Position numbers and translations under genes: made by a program
In this document: in pieces, positions 44,440 through 52,999 of the stretch
How the letters are laid out: each line of letters begins with the position of its first letter
How positions within the stretch are numbered: position 1 is the first letter of the stretch
Origin: Ornatilinea sp.
GTDB taxonomy: Bacteria > Chloroflexota > Anaerolineae > Anaerolineales > Anaerolineaceae
Direction of reading: 5' to 3'
DNA length: 64,000 bases
NCBI GenBank assembly: GCA_018433975.1
Contig: JAHDQE010000085.1
Location: 1 to 64,000, forward strand
The notes under the pieces: model-generated
The model's database searches: none
Seen by the model: only the letters and a program-made list of their open reading frames with translations
Told to the model about the DNA's origin: nothing

Positions 44440-45210
44440 ATGAAGTGGAAAATTCTTTTCCCCTTGCTGATTCTGATTATCATATCATCAGCATGCAGTA
44501 CGTCCTCTGGTTCATCCGATCAATCCGGTGAGGCAGTTATGCCAACTTCGGAAGTCAGTGGTGTTGGCCAGGGACCGACTGAGGAACCTACAAAGGCTCC
44601 CGATCGTAAAGTGGTCGACGAGTTCATGGATGAGTTTACAACCATGGATCCCGACTGGTCTGGACCCTTTACGGTGACGACAAAAGCGCTCCCTGGTAAG
44701 GCGCTTTCAAAAGTCTCTATTGAGGATGGTTGGCTGTCCTTTAACATTCAGGATGAAGAGACTTATATGTATGAGTTCTACCTGAACCCTGCGGCGGCAG
44801 ATGTGGTGCTTGAGACCAAATACCAGCCTGGTGGAAACCATACGGTGAACGGGATCGCTCTGGTCTGCCGTGCTGCGGAAGATTTTTCAAGCTGGTATGA
44901 ATTCCGCGTTTCCAGCAGCAACCGCTACAGTATCTTTTTGTATGATAAATCGCGCAAGGAAAATGATGATCTGAATCCTTATGTTGAACTGGCAGGTGGT
45001 GTATCCAGCACCATATCGCCGGCTAAGACGAATGTCTTCCGCGCAATGTGCAATGGGACCTCCCTGGTTCTGGAAATGAATGGAGAGCAAGTAGCAAGCG
45101 TTCAGGATGGGACATTACAAGAGGACGGCCTGGTGGGCGTTGGTGCAATGTCCAGCAATTTAACTCCTACATTTGTGAAGTTTGATTATTTGAGTGTAAG
45201 CAAGCCTTAA
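44440..45210 (+). CDS. Lipoprotein with concanavalin-like (LamG/DUF1080-type) domain
   Basis: The 256-aa protein has a lipoprotein signal (LLILIIISSAC, lipidated Cys at about 19). A Ser/Thr/Pro-rich linker spans about 20-60. A beta-sandwich domain follows, with YEFYLNPAAADVVLETKYQP, NGIALVCRAAEDFSSWYEFR, and LVLEMNGEQVASVQDG. Domains of this type bind or hydrolyse glycans; no catalytic residues can be named. A paralogue follows at 45465 in the same order of domains, so the pair arose by duplication. Its leader is unusually long and structured. Confidence 0.8.
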   Translation: MKWKILFPLLILIIISSACSTSSGSSDQSGEAVMPTSEVSGVGQGPTEEPTKAPDRKVVDEFMDEFTTMDPDWSGPFTVTTKALPGKALSKVSIEDGWLSFNIQDEETYMYEFYLNPAAADVVLETKYQPGGNHTVNGIALVCRAAEDFSSWYEFRVSSSNRYSIFLYDKSRKENDDLNPYVELAGGVSSTISPAKTNVFRAMCNGTSLVLEMNGEQVASVQDGTLQEDGLVGVGAMSSNLTPTFVKFDYLSVSKP

Positions 45211-45236
45211 AAGTTCTAAGATCTGCTAAGCTGTAT

Positions 45237-45283
45237 GTGCGCCTCCATAATCCCGTGGGGGCGTACTGCTTTAAAGAGCAGTA
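45237..45283 (+). terminator. Hairpins after the first lipoprotein gene
   Basis: A 10-bp stem with G-U pairs (45237-45246 with 45257-45266) partly overlaps a second 7-bp stem (TACTGCT 45264-45270 with AGCAGTA 45277-45283). No clear T run follows, so termination is uncertain; the two stems cannot both be complete. Confidence 0.4.
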
Positions 45284-45321
45284 TTCTGTCAGAAGATATT
45301 GAACTTGAGTGCATAACTGCC

Positions 45322-45350
45322 TTGACTTCAACACCTGATTTCGGTATATT
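45322..45350 (+). promoter_or_regulatory. Sigma-70-type promoter of the second lipoprotein gene
   Basis: TTGACT and TATATT are exactly 17 bp apart. The implied start is near 45357, giving a leader of about 108 nt. The two lipoprotein paralogues therefore have separate promoters. Confidence 0.7.
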
Positions 45351-45464
45351 GAATTCAGGAAATTTTGTAATTGTATTTCTATAAGAAAAATCAAGAGGCG
45401 GGTAACCGAAGAACATATCGTGTACAATTTTATGTTATTTATTAAATTTTATACTGGAGGGATG

Positions 45465-46310
45465 ATGAAGAAGAAAGTATTTATTTTGCCTTTGGCATGT
45501 ATTGTTTTAGTCTCGATGGCATGCAGCGTGCTTGGCGGGGCAAAAGCAACCGAAGAAGTTGTTCCTGAAGCAACTCAGGATGTCGTATTACCAACTGCTA
45601 TTCCTACTCAAGTTGTTGTAGCGCCTACTGAGCCTGCACCGGTTATTGAACAACCCACTCAAGAAATAGTTGTTCCCACAGAAATCCCAACGGAAATTCC
45701 TACAGAGGCCCCGACTTCTCCGCCTGAACCGCAGTGGGAAACCTGGGTGGCCGCCGGTGATGCCAGTAAGCAGTATGTGGAAATGTCCGGAGGGCAGATG
45801 TCATTCCAGCTTCCTTCTCCCGAGACCTATGCCTATGCGGACCGGGTGGATGCCGTTTATGGAGATGTAATGGTTGAGGCCGAGTTTGAGACCTTTAAAG
45901 GCGGTCCAAATGGGATTGCAGTGATCTGTCGCGGTTCAAATCGGGGCTGGTATGAACTGCGCATTACGACGGTCAACTCTTCCGACAGGCCTTTCGCGGG
46001 TAGTTATGAACTCTACCGGTATGATTATTCGCTCAAAGAGCAGGGTAAAAATCCTTACTACAATCTATTGAAAAACATGCCGCGCGTTAATTCTGTGGAT
46101 ATTGTAAATGGGTACAGCTACAATACCATCGGGTTGATTTGCGAAGGGGACCAAATCCGTCCATTTATTAATGGCGTGGAACAGTTCCCGAACAAGCAGG
46201 AAGTTCATGACAGCGTTTTGACGGATGGCACCGTGGGTGTTGGTGCCATGTCCTTTGGCGGCGGAACTGTGGAAATTAATTTCAATTCCTTTACGGTAGA
46301 ACCGCGCTAA
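45465..46310 (+). CDS. Lipoprotein with concanavalin-like domain (paralogue of the preceding lipoprotein)
   Basis: This 281-aa lipoprotein has signal and lipobox ending VSMAC (Cys at about 20). A long Pro/Thr/Val linker to about residue 95 includes repeats of PTEIPTE, and a beta-sandwich domain follows. The domain shares with the upstream paralogue the blocks NGIAVICRGSNRGWYELR and GTVGVGAMSFGGGTVEINF. GGAGGG precedes a double ATG (45462, 45465); spacing slightly favours the second. It probably displays a carbohydrate- or polymer-binding domain at the cell surface. Confidence 0.8.
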   Translation: MKKKVFILPLACIVLVSMACSVLGGAKATEEVVPEATQDVVLPTAIPTQVVVAPTEPAPVIEQPTQEIVVPTEIPTEIPTEAPTSPPEPQWETWVAAGDASKQYVEMSGGQMSFQLPSPETYAYADRVDAVYGDVMVEAEFETFKGGPNGIAVICRGSNRGWYELRITTVNSSDRPFAGSYELYRYDYSLKEQGKNPYYNLLKNMPRVNSVDIVNGYSYNTIGLICEGDQIRPFINGVEQFPNKQEVHDSVLTDGTVGVGAMSFGGGTVEINFNSFTVEPR

Positions 46311-46348
46311 AAGTCTTTTTGAAGGGTTGTAAATAGCATGGAATTGTG

Positions 46349-46381
46349 AATTGGCAGGAGCTCAGTCCTGCCAATTCTTTT
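46349..46381 (+). terminator. Rho-independent terminator
   Basis: An 11-bp perfect stem (46349-46359 with 46366-46376) with a 6-nt loop is followed by CTTTT. It closes the lipoprotein transcript and separates it from nurA. Confidence 0.88.
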
Positions 46382-46387
46382 GCTTTA

Positions 46388-46396
46388 TGATACAAT
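46388..46396 (+). promoter_or_regulatory. Extended -10 promoter of the nurA-herA operon
   Basis: TGATACAAT fits an extended -10 element with one mismatch to TATAAT. It lies directly after the previous terminator and about 34 nt before the nurA start. Confidence 0.5.
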
Positions 46397-46429
46397 AATT
46401 GAAACAAATGTTCTGTGTCTGGGGTGGAT

Positions 46430-47596
46430 ATGCCAATTAACTTTCAGGAAATCAGGGGACAGGTTCAGGAAATGGGACGTCAGGCACCTGGCAGACAGAC
46501 CCAATTGAAGGAGTCGCGCCAGCGTGCGCTTGAAATCCTTAAAAGCCATGAGGGTCGGCTTGATGCCCTCAGATGGAAAGTGGAAAAGGCGAATACTCTT
46601 AATCCCCGGCTGCGCTGTGCTTTTCCGGTTGGAGAGAGTCTGATCCTTCCTGTCTCCGAACCGGATATGGAGAACCCACTGGTTATCCTGGCGGCAGATG
46701 GCTCCCAGATTTACCCAAGCCGCCACGATCGGGTGGAATTTGGACTGATTAATGTGGGCGCGATCCGTATTGTTCCGGGTGGTGGGGAGACTCCTCAAGA
46801 GACCATTCACAGTGAACTGCTTTATGACGAATCATTGAATTCGCAGGATGGGCAGTTGACGGAGGGAGCTCTGGCTCTCCTCCGGGATGTGCGCGAGCGC
46901 GCGATCTTGGCTGAATTGGCGGAAGGCGAGAACTTACCGGTAGTTGCACTCACCGATGGCCCGCTGGAACCTTTCTTTGAGCCGCAGGAAAATTCCTCAT
47001 TTAAAGATTTATTCAAAGATTTTGTAACCACACTTCGCCGGCTTCTGGCTCATAACGTCAGCGCGGCAGGCTACGTGGATAAACCTCACAGCGACCTGGT
47101 GGTGCGCCTCCTGGAAGTGGCCTCTCTCCCTGATGAGGATTTAAGCCGCGCGGGGAAGCCTCCCAGGCGTTTTCCGGGGATTACCGATATCAGTTTGTTC
47201 TGGGATCTTCTGGGTCCCGGAGAACGTTCCGCGATTTTTGAAATCCGTTCTGTGATGGCGCGAAAATTTGAGGGAGAGCTCAAGCTGCATTTCTTTTACC
47301 TGAATGTGGGCCGTGCCGAGAATCCCTATCTGGTTCGGGTAGAGGTGCCGGCCTGGGTTGCGGAGCACCGAGATCTGTTGGAGATGCTCCATTCTACCTT
47401 ATTGAAACAGTGCCGTTTGCTGGGCAGCAAACCCTATCCCTATGCTCTGCACCGTTCCCATGAAGTGGCTGTGGTCACTTTTGATGAGAAACGTCAGCTT
47501 CTCAATATGATTGAAGTGGAAATGCTCCGCAATGGAGCGTTGATGAGCGGCCCGTCCGCCAAACAAAGTGCGAAAGATGCTTCAAAACGGAAATAA
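46430..47596 (+). CDS. nurA: NurA-domain nuclease
   Basis: NurA is a 5'-3' exo/endonuclease that works with the HerA helicase on DNA ends. The family motifs are visible: LVILAADGSQIYPSRHDRVE near residue 85 with the catalytic Asp, ALTDGPLEPFF near residue 173, GYVDKPHSDLVVRLLEVA near residue 210, and a C-terminal RSHEVAVVTFDEKRQLLNMI. It is 388 aa. ATG 46430 is used over GTG 46415. It begins a three-gene operon ending with herA. Confidence 0.85.
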   Translation: MPINFQEIRGQVQEMGRQAPGRQTQLKESRQRALEILKSHEGRLDALRWKVEKANTLNPRLRCAFPVGESLILPVSEPDMENPLVILAADGSQIYPSRHDRVEFGLINVGAIRIVPGGGETPQETIHSELLYDESLNSQDGQLTEGALALLRDVRERAILAELAEGENLPVVALTDGPLEPFFEPQENSSFKDLFKDFVTTLRRLLAHNVSAAGYVDKPHSDLVVRLLEVASLPDEDLSRAGKPPRRFPGITDISLFWDLLGPGERSAIFEIRSVMARKFEGELKLHFFYLNVGRAENPYLVRVEVPAWVAEHRDLLEMLHSTLLKQCRLLGSKPYPYALHRSHEVAVVTFDEKRQLLNMIEVEMLRNGALMSGPSAKQSAKDASKRK

Positions 47597-47606
47597 AGGA
47601 TTGAAA

Positions 47607-48239
47607 ATGACAGATAAAATTATGGGTCATTTGTTAAGATCGGACACGGCGGGCTGCGTGTTTGGCTGCCGGGTTGCCGAGGTGGATGCTCCGGTTTTTG
47701 GTGGGATGGTTCGGATTCCTATTGAAGCTGAAACTCCTTATCAAATTTACGGTTTGATCTACGATATCTCGATTGAAGATGATGGGCTGGTGCGCCAGCT
47801 GGTGACTGCCGGCCAGGTAACCCCAGAAGTAGTCAAAGATAACCGCGAAAACCGTACCGTTCCCCTCGAAGTGGGTGTGCTGTTCGTGGGGTATAAACGT
47901 CAGGGAAAAGTCTTTCATCTTCTTCCTCCTCGTCCACCTTTGAGCCTGGACGAGATCCTTCCGTGTGGGGATGAAGAAATCTGCGAATTTACGGTTGGGG
48001 AGCGCTTTGGTTATTTCCGGCACATTCTGCGTAGGATGGATATTCCGGTCGGGGAACTGCTGGCCGTCCATTTGCAGCAAGCCAGCACAGCACATGTGGA
48101 TGATCCCGCCTGGAGCTCTAGAGCGGCCAAAGAATTGATTGTTTTACTACGAGACGATTATTCCGCCCTGATGAGCGTGATGTCGGCTGTGAGTGATACC
48201 GGTCTGCGCTTTGAAGGGATGCCGGGAGGTGCGTTATGA
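47607..48239 (+). CDS. HAS-barrel-like protein between nurA and herA
   Basis: This 210-aa protein has an N-terminal beta-barrel-like part (GCVFGCRVAEVDAPVFGGMV, then YQIYGLIYDISIEDDGLV). The same spacing of a GLI-x-D block (FYGLITDLQLGSTDP) occurs in the N-terminal HAS barrel of the herA product next door. The C-terminal half is mixed alpha/beta with RFGYFRHILRRMDIPVGELL. It has no ATPase or nuclease motif. The start has AAAGGA before it; the stop overlaps herA by four bases. I infer a stand-alone barrel subunit of a HerA-NurA complex. Confidence 0.7.
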   Translation: MTDKIMGHLLRSDTAGCVFGCRVAEVDAPVFGGMVRIPIEAETPYQIYGLIYDISIEDDGLVRQLVTAGQVTPEVVKDNRENRTVPLEVGVLFVGYKRQGKVFHLLPPRPPLSLDEILPCGDEEICEFTVGERFGYFRHILRRMDIPVGELLAVHLQQASTAHVDDPAWSSRAAKELIVLLRDDYSALMSVMSAVSDTGLRFEGMPGGAL

Positions 48240-49996
48240 CACAGGGGAATCTCTCAGGACTCAATCCTAAAATCGGTTATGTGGTTGGCGGAAGTCTCAA
48301 AAACGGGCTTCAGATCCGGCTCGAAGTGCAGCCTCAGGAAATTCAGGAAGGAGGGTTTGTGGTGGTGGAGACCGAAACGGAACAGAACTCCTGGCATTTC
48401 TATGGCCTGATCACCGACCTTCAATTAGGCTCCACCGATCCGCGCTTTGCTGATGAACAAACCGAAGCGCGTTTCCCGGCCGGGCTGGCATCCTTGCTGC
48501 AGGGCCAGACTCTTTTTACCAATCTGGAGGTTCTGCCGGCCCTGATGCTGGAGCGCGGGCCGCAACCTGAAGATTCTCAAGGCAAGCCAAATCCCAATTA
48601 TCAGGAGGCTTATACTCGCTGGAGGGCTGCGCTGGATGCAACGGGAGAAGAGCCCCGTCCGATGCCCGTCAAGACCGTGCCGGTGCATCATGCCGGAGTG
48701 CGATTGGCGCAGGCCGGGGATGTGGCAGAGATTTTCGGTAAACCGGACAAACCGGAGAACTTTGTGGTGGGGTATACCCGCGAACAGGATCATCCGGTGT
48801 GCATTGATCTGGATAAATTTATCCAGCGTTCTTCCGGTATCTTCGGCGCAACGGGAACCGGGAAATCCTTCCTGACCCGGATTATCCTTTCCGGTCTGAT
48901 CCACTACAATAAATCCTCGGTGCTGGTCTTTGATATGCACAATGAATACGGCTTTGACGACACCGCTTCGGATACCGGCAGCCGCGTGGTCGGGCTGCGC
49001 ACCAAATTCCCGACCCGGGTGCGGGTGGTTGGCCTGGGGCGGGGGGCATCAATCCGCGGTAAGGCCCCAGACTTCAACCTGGAGCTATCCGAAAAAGATA
49101 TCCAGCCCACAGATATTGACATGCTGACCCGCGAACTGAACCTTAAAGAGACCACTCCAACCACCCTGGACGCGCTGGTGATGTCCTTTGGCAGGGAGAA
49201 CTGGTTCCATGAGTTCAAAGAAATGAAAATTGGCAGCATCATTGAGACCGAAGATGGTAAAAAAGTGCCTGCCCCGGACAGTGTGGCCTATTGGGCCAAT
49301 CAGGCCGGGGTACATCCGGCAGCGGCCGAAGGGCTGCGCAGCAAACTGAACCGGGTCTTTAACCTGCCATATGTGGTTGAAAACCCCGCCGCGGACAGTC
49401 TGGCGGAGATTATTAAAGCGCTGGAAGCTGGCCAACATGTTGTACTTTCCTTTGGCGAGCACGAGTCTGATCTGGATTACCTGCTGGTGACCAACTTGCT
49501 CTCGCGCCGTATCCGCGCCGAGTGGGAAAAACGCACCAATCATTACCGCAGTCATGGCGGCCAGGAACCCCGCCCGCTGGTGATTGTAGTGGAGGAAGCT
49601 CACAAGCTCCTCAACCGCGAGATGGCTTCTCAGACCACTTTCAGCACCATTGCCCGCGAGTTGCGCAAGTATTATGTCACCCTGTTGATCATCGACCAGC
49701 GCCCTTCTCAGATCTATGACGAGGTCATGTCTCAGCTTGGAACCCGGATTTCCGGTTGGCTGGGCGATGATGCCGATATCCATGCTGTGCTTTCCGGGTT
49801 AGCCGGGCGTGAAGCGCTGCGCGGGATGCTGGCGCACCTTCAGCCCAAGGAGGAGGTGCTTCTGTTGGGATGGGGCGTTCCCATGCCAATCCCGGTGCGT
49901 TCCCGCCGCTATGATGACAAGTTCTGGGAAGAGTTATTGGGGCGATCTACTAAACGGCGCACCGATCAAATCCTTGGCGAATTGGGATTTGATTGA
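48236..49996 (+). CDS. herA: HerA-type DNA helicase/translocase (DUF87 ATPase)
   Basis: HerA is a hexameric FtsK-like pump that feeds DNA to NurA. The N-terminal 110 residues form a HAS barrel. Walker A is GATGTGKS near residue 203, and the nearby VLVFDMHNEYGFD is a conserved HerA segment. Walker B is VIVVEEAHKLLN near residue 448, and IIDQRPSQIYDEVMSQLGTR is the sensor/arginine region. At 586 aa it is slightly longer than archaeal HerA. It ends the operon before a strong terminator. Confidence 0.9.
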   Translation: MTQGNLSGLNPKIGYVVGGSLKNGLQIRLEVQPQEIQEGGFVVVETETEQNSWHFYGLITDLQLGSTDPRFADEQTEARFPAGLASLLQGQTLFTNLEVLPALMLERGPQPEDSQGKPNPNYQEAYTRWRAALDATGEEPRPMPVKTVPVHHAGVRLAQAGDVAEIFGKPDKPENFVVGYTREQDHPVCIDLDKFIQRSSGIFGATGTGKSFLTRIILSGLIHYNKSSVLVFDMHNEYGFDDTASDTGSRVVGLRTKFPTRVRVVGLGRGASIRGKAPDFNLELSEKDIQPTDIDMLTRELNLKETTPTTLDALVMSFGRENWFHEFKEMKIGSIIETEDGKKVPAPDSVAYWANQAGVHPAAAEGLRSKLNRVFNLPYVVENPAADSLAEIIKALEAGQHVVLSFGEHESDLDYLLVTNLLSRRIRAEWEKRTNHYRSHGGQEPRPLVIVVEEAHKLLNREMASQTTFSTIARELRKYYVTLLIIDQRPSQIYDEVMSQLGTRISGWLGDDADIHAVLSGLAGREALRGMLAHLQPKEEVLLLGWGVPMPIPVRSRRYDDKFWEELLGRSTKRRTDQILGELGFD

Positions 49997-50020
49997 AATC
50001 GTTTTATTAATAAAAAACTA

Positions 50021-50056
50021 AAGCAGCGCGGCGGATATCCGCCACGCTGCTTTTTT
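50021..50056. terminator. Bidirectional terminator between herA and the ABC exporter
   Basis: A 16-bp stem with one mismatch (50021-50036 with 50037-50052) is essentially a long palindrome. T runs flank it on both strands. It serves the convergent herA and exporter genes. Confidence 0.88.
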
Positions 50057-50074
50057 GTTTACAAGGTTGTGTTT

Positions 50075-52036
50075 TTAAAAGACTTCTTTTTCCGGCGACC
50101 GGAACTGGGTTTCGTACAGATTGGCATACAGCCCGCCCAGGGCCAGCAGTTCGGCGTGGGTTCCCTGCTCTACCAGTCTGCCTCCATCCAGCACCAGAAT
50201 CAGATCTGCGGCCAGGATGGTCGAGAGCCGGTGGGCAATCACCATGCTGGTGCGGTTTTTCATCACCCGCTTCAAGGCTTCCTGAATGAGTGCCTCGGAG
50301 AGCGAATCCAGACTGGAGGTAGCCTCATCCAGTACCAGGATGCGCGGGTCTTTCAGAATTACCCGTGCGATGGCAATCCGCTGGCGCTCGCCACCGCTCA
50401 AGCGGTAGCCGCGTTCGCCTACTACAGTGTCATACCCATCTGGAAGGTTGTGGATGAAATCATGGATGTTGGCGGCTTTGGCGGCCGCGACCAGTTCGCT
50501 TTCGCTGGCATCCGCTCTGGCATACAACAGATTGGCCCGGATGGTATCGTAAAACAGATAAGTTTCCTGAGTGACCATACCGATGTTTTGGGAGAGCGAA
50601 TTCAGGCTCACATCCCGGATATCCATGCCATCGATCAAAATGCGCCCCGAGGTTGTGTCGTACAGTCTTGGAATAAGGTTGATGGTGGTGGTTTTCCCCG
50701 CACCGCTTGGCCCCACCAACGCGGCCAGTTGGCCGGGTTGGATAGAGAAACTGATCTCCTCCAATGCCCATTGAGGCATCGGTTGTTCCTCTTCCTGCTC
50801 GGATGTATCTTTCCGGTTCCCATCGGGTTTGGGCTTTCCCCGTTTCAAGTGTGCTTCAGGATCGCCCCACCAGCCAAAACGAGCAATTTCATCCAGCCCT
50901 ACTTTTTCGGTTCCCGGAAGTCCGGCATAGGCGAAGGATACATTCTCAAACTGGATGCGTCCTTTCACGGGCGGCAGGGCTGGCGCGTCCGGTTTTTCCT
51001 GGATCTCTACCGGAATATCGAGAACCTCAAAGACTCGTTCGAAACTTACCATGCTTTGTGCCATCTGGACCGGCACATTGCTGAGTTCCATCAGCGGTCC
51101 ATATAGTTTTGATAAGTAATTTCCAAAAGCGACAATCGTTCCGATGGTGAAAGTGCCCCGCAGGACCAGATGACCGCCTGCCCAGAACACAACCGCCGAA
51201 CCGATCGCGCTGACGATGCTCAACATCATGAAAAACCACTGCATAGTCACAGCGGACTGTACCCCAATTCCACGTACCTGATTTGCGTCGCTTCTGAAGC
51301 GCTTTAATTCCTGTTTTTCGCGTCCGAACAACTTGACCAGCAGCGCTCCACTGACGTTCATTGTTTCGTTCATGGTCGCGTTCATTTCAGCGTTGTATTC
51401 CATGGATTTTCGGCTCAAGCTGCGCAGTCTGCGCCCAACGCGGCGGGCGGGCAGGACGAACAACGGCAAAATACCCAACCCCAACAGGGTCAGACGCCAT
51501 TCGAGGGTAAACATGATTGCCAGGGTCGCGATTAACGAGATTAAATTGGAAATGGTGGAGACAAAGGTGTTGCTGATAGCGTTTTGTGCTCCGATCACAT
51601 CATTGTTCAGACGGGACATTAACTCGCCCGTACGAGTCTGGGTAAAAAAGCGCAGCGACATGCGCTGCATGTGCTCATATAATGCTGTCCGCAGGTCAAA
51701 AATCACTCCCTCGCCAACCCCTGCGTTCAGGCGGCGCTGCCATACCCCTAAAACACCGTTAGCGATGGGAATGGCAATCATTCCCAATGCGAGCAGGTTC
51801 AATCGATGAACGTCCCGTTGGGGAATTGCCCGGTCAATCAAATCACGAAATAACAGCGGCGAGATCAGAGAAATGCCAGAGATCAGGAGAATGGTTACCA
51901 GCAACGCTATGATTTGCGGCCAGTACGGTTGCGCAAACCGCCACACGCGGATTAATAGATCCCGGTTGATTTTCGGCCGGTCTTGTTTTTCGTCATAATG
52001 GATGTAAGAAAACCACCCGCCTCCAAACATGCCCAT
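50075..52036 (-). CDS. ABC exporter (fused membrane and ATPase domains)
   Basis: This is a half-transporter of the ABCB/MsbA type. Residues about 35-330 form six membrane helices; the ATPase has Walker A GPSGAGKTT near residue 442, signature LSGGERQR near 546 and Walker B ILVLDEATSSLD. An insert of about 50 residues (about 372-422) with a charged Lys/Glu-rich middle (RGKPKPDGNRKDTSEQEEEQ) interrupts the first beta strands of the ATPase domain. The substrate (lipid, drug or peptide) is unknown. GAGGAG precedes the ATG. Confidence 0.92.
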   Translation of the reverse strand: MGMFGGGWFSYIHYDEKQDRPKINRDLLIRVWRFAQPYWPQIIALLVTILLISGISLISPLLFRDLIDRAIPQRDVHRLNLLALGMIAIPIANGVLGVWQRRLNAGVGEGVIFDLRTALYEHMQRMSLRFFTQTRTGELMSRLNNDVIGAQNAISNTFVSTISNLISLIATLAIMFTLEWRLTLLGLGILPLFVLPARRVGRRLRSLSRKSMEYNAEMNATMNETMNVSGALLVKLFGREKQELKRFRSDANQVRGIGVQSAVTMQWFFMMLSIVSAIGSAVVFWAGGHLVLRGTFTIGTIVAFGNYLSKLYGPLMELSNVPVQMAQSMVSFERVFEVLDIPVEIQEKPDAPALPPVKGRIQFENVSFAYAGLPGTEKVGLDEIARFGWWGDPEAHLKRGKPKPDGNRKDTSEQEEEQPMPQWALEEISFSIQPGQLAALVGPSGAGKTTTINLIPRLYDTTSGRILIDGMDIRDVSLNSLSQNIGMVTQETYLFYDTIRANLLYARADASESELVAAAKAANIHDFIHNLPDGYDTVVGERGYRLSGGERQRIAIARVILKDPRILVLDEATSSLDSLSEALIQEALKRVMKNRTSMVIAHRLSTILAADLILVLDGGRLVEQGTHAELLALGGLYANLYETQFRSPEKEVF

Positions 52037-52278
52037 GTTTTACACTCCTCAACCAGATTTATGTTACCGGGTTGTAGTTCTTATGGGGTTGAATAAATTA
52101 ATGGTATCAGGAAATTTGATGAATGGTTTTATAAGGTTCAATGTTGAATGGGCTCCCTCAAGATTGCAGAACTGTCTGTCGCAGCGGCAATTGTTTGGAG
52201 AGGCAATCTCTGTAAAAAACCGGTGATCTGTGAAATGAAAACTATCGATAGAACCGGAAATTAGCAGCAAGGTAAAGC

Positions 52279-52728
52279 TTATTTTGTCATCCACCAGTAG
52301 AGGAGAGAGATTAACATTCCTAAGAGGATGCCCACAAAGACCTGGCTGGGAGTATGCCCCAATACTTCTTTTAGCTGTTCTTCGGAAATAGGATGCCCGC
52401 TCAAAAGCTCTTCAATCAACTGGTTGATTTTCTGAGCTTGAATCCCTGCCTGACGTCGAACACCGGCTGCATCATACACCACAATCATGGCGAGTGCGGT
52501 CGCGAGGCCAAACAAGGGTGAATCAAAGCCGAGGTTCAACCCAATCGAGATCATGGCAGATACAACTAGGGAAGAATGAGAACTGGGCATTCCTCCACTG
52601 CTGAACCAATATCCCCAATTCCATTTTTTGGAAAGAATGTAATCAATGGGAACTTTTAGAAATTGAGCTAGCCACCAGGAAAGCAGCGCGGGTATCAGAA
52701 CGCGGTTAGAGAGTAATTGCTGTATCAT
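52279..52728 (-). CDS. Divergent PAP2-family membrane protein (DUF212, YuiD-like)
   Basis: This 149-aa protein has about four membrane segments and the family motifs GGMPSSHSSLVVSAM, VVYDAAGVRRQAGIQA and LGHTPSQVFVGILLG. It resembles acid phosphatase/PAP2 proteins in part, so a lipid-phosphate role is possible. It starts 5 nt after xseB and is probably co-transcribed with xseA-xseB. Confidence 0.9.
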   Translation of the reverse strand: MIQQLLSNRVLIPALLSWWLAQFLKVPIDYILSKKWNWGYWFSSGGMPSSHSSLVVSAMISIGLNLGFDSPLFGLATALAMIVVYDAAGVRRQAGIQAQKINQLIEELLSGHPISEEQLKEVLGHTPSQVFVGILLGMLISLLYWWMTK

Positions 52729-52733
52729 CAGGT

Positions 52734-52967
52734 TCAGTCTTCGTTATCGAGTTGGTTTAGTTCTTCCCCGGTAAGTGCGCGGACCTTTAACTCGGCTTGA
52801 TCCAGTAATTTCTCACAATATTTTGTAAGTTCCTGGCCGCGCTCAAAAAGTTTCGTCGCTGTTTCCAGTGACACTTGTTCGTTTTCCAAAGCCTGGATCA
52901 CTTTCTCCAGTTCAACAAACGCATGTTCGTAATCCAATTGATTCACGGGAATATCTGAAAAATCCAT
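52734..52967 (-). CDS. xseB: Exodeoxyribonuclease VII small subunit
   Basis: XseB is the 77-aa helical subunit that assembles on XseA to make ExoVII, which degrades single-stranded DNA. The conserved helix pattern is LDYEHAFVELEKVIQALENE followed by LETATKLFERGQELTKYCE. It starts 32 nt after xseA. Confidence 0.93.
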   Translation of the reverse strand: MDFSDIPVNQLDYEHAFVELEKVIQALENEQVSLETATKLFERGQELTKYCEKLLDQAELKVRALTGEELNQLDNED

Positions 52968-52999
52968 GCTGACCTTCTTCAGTATAAAATTATGCTGCT

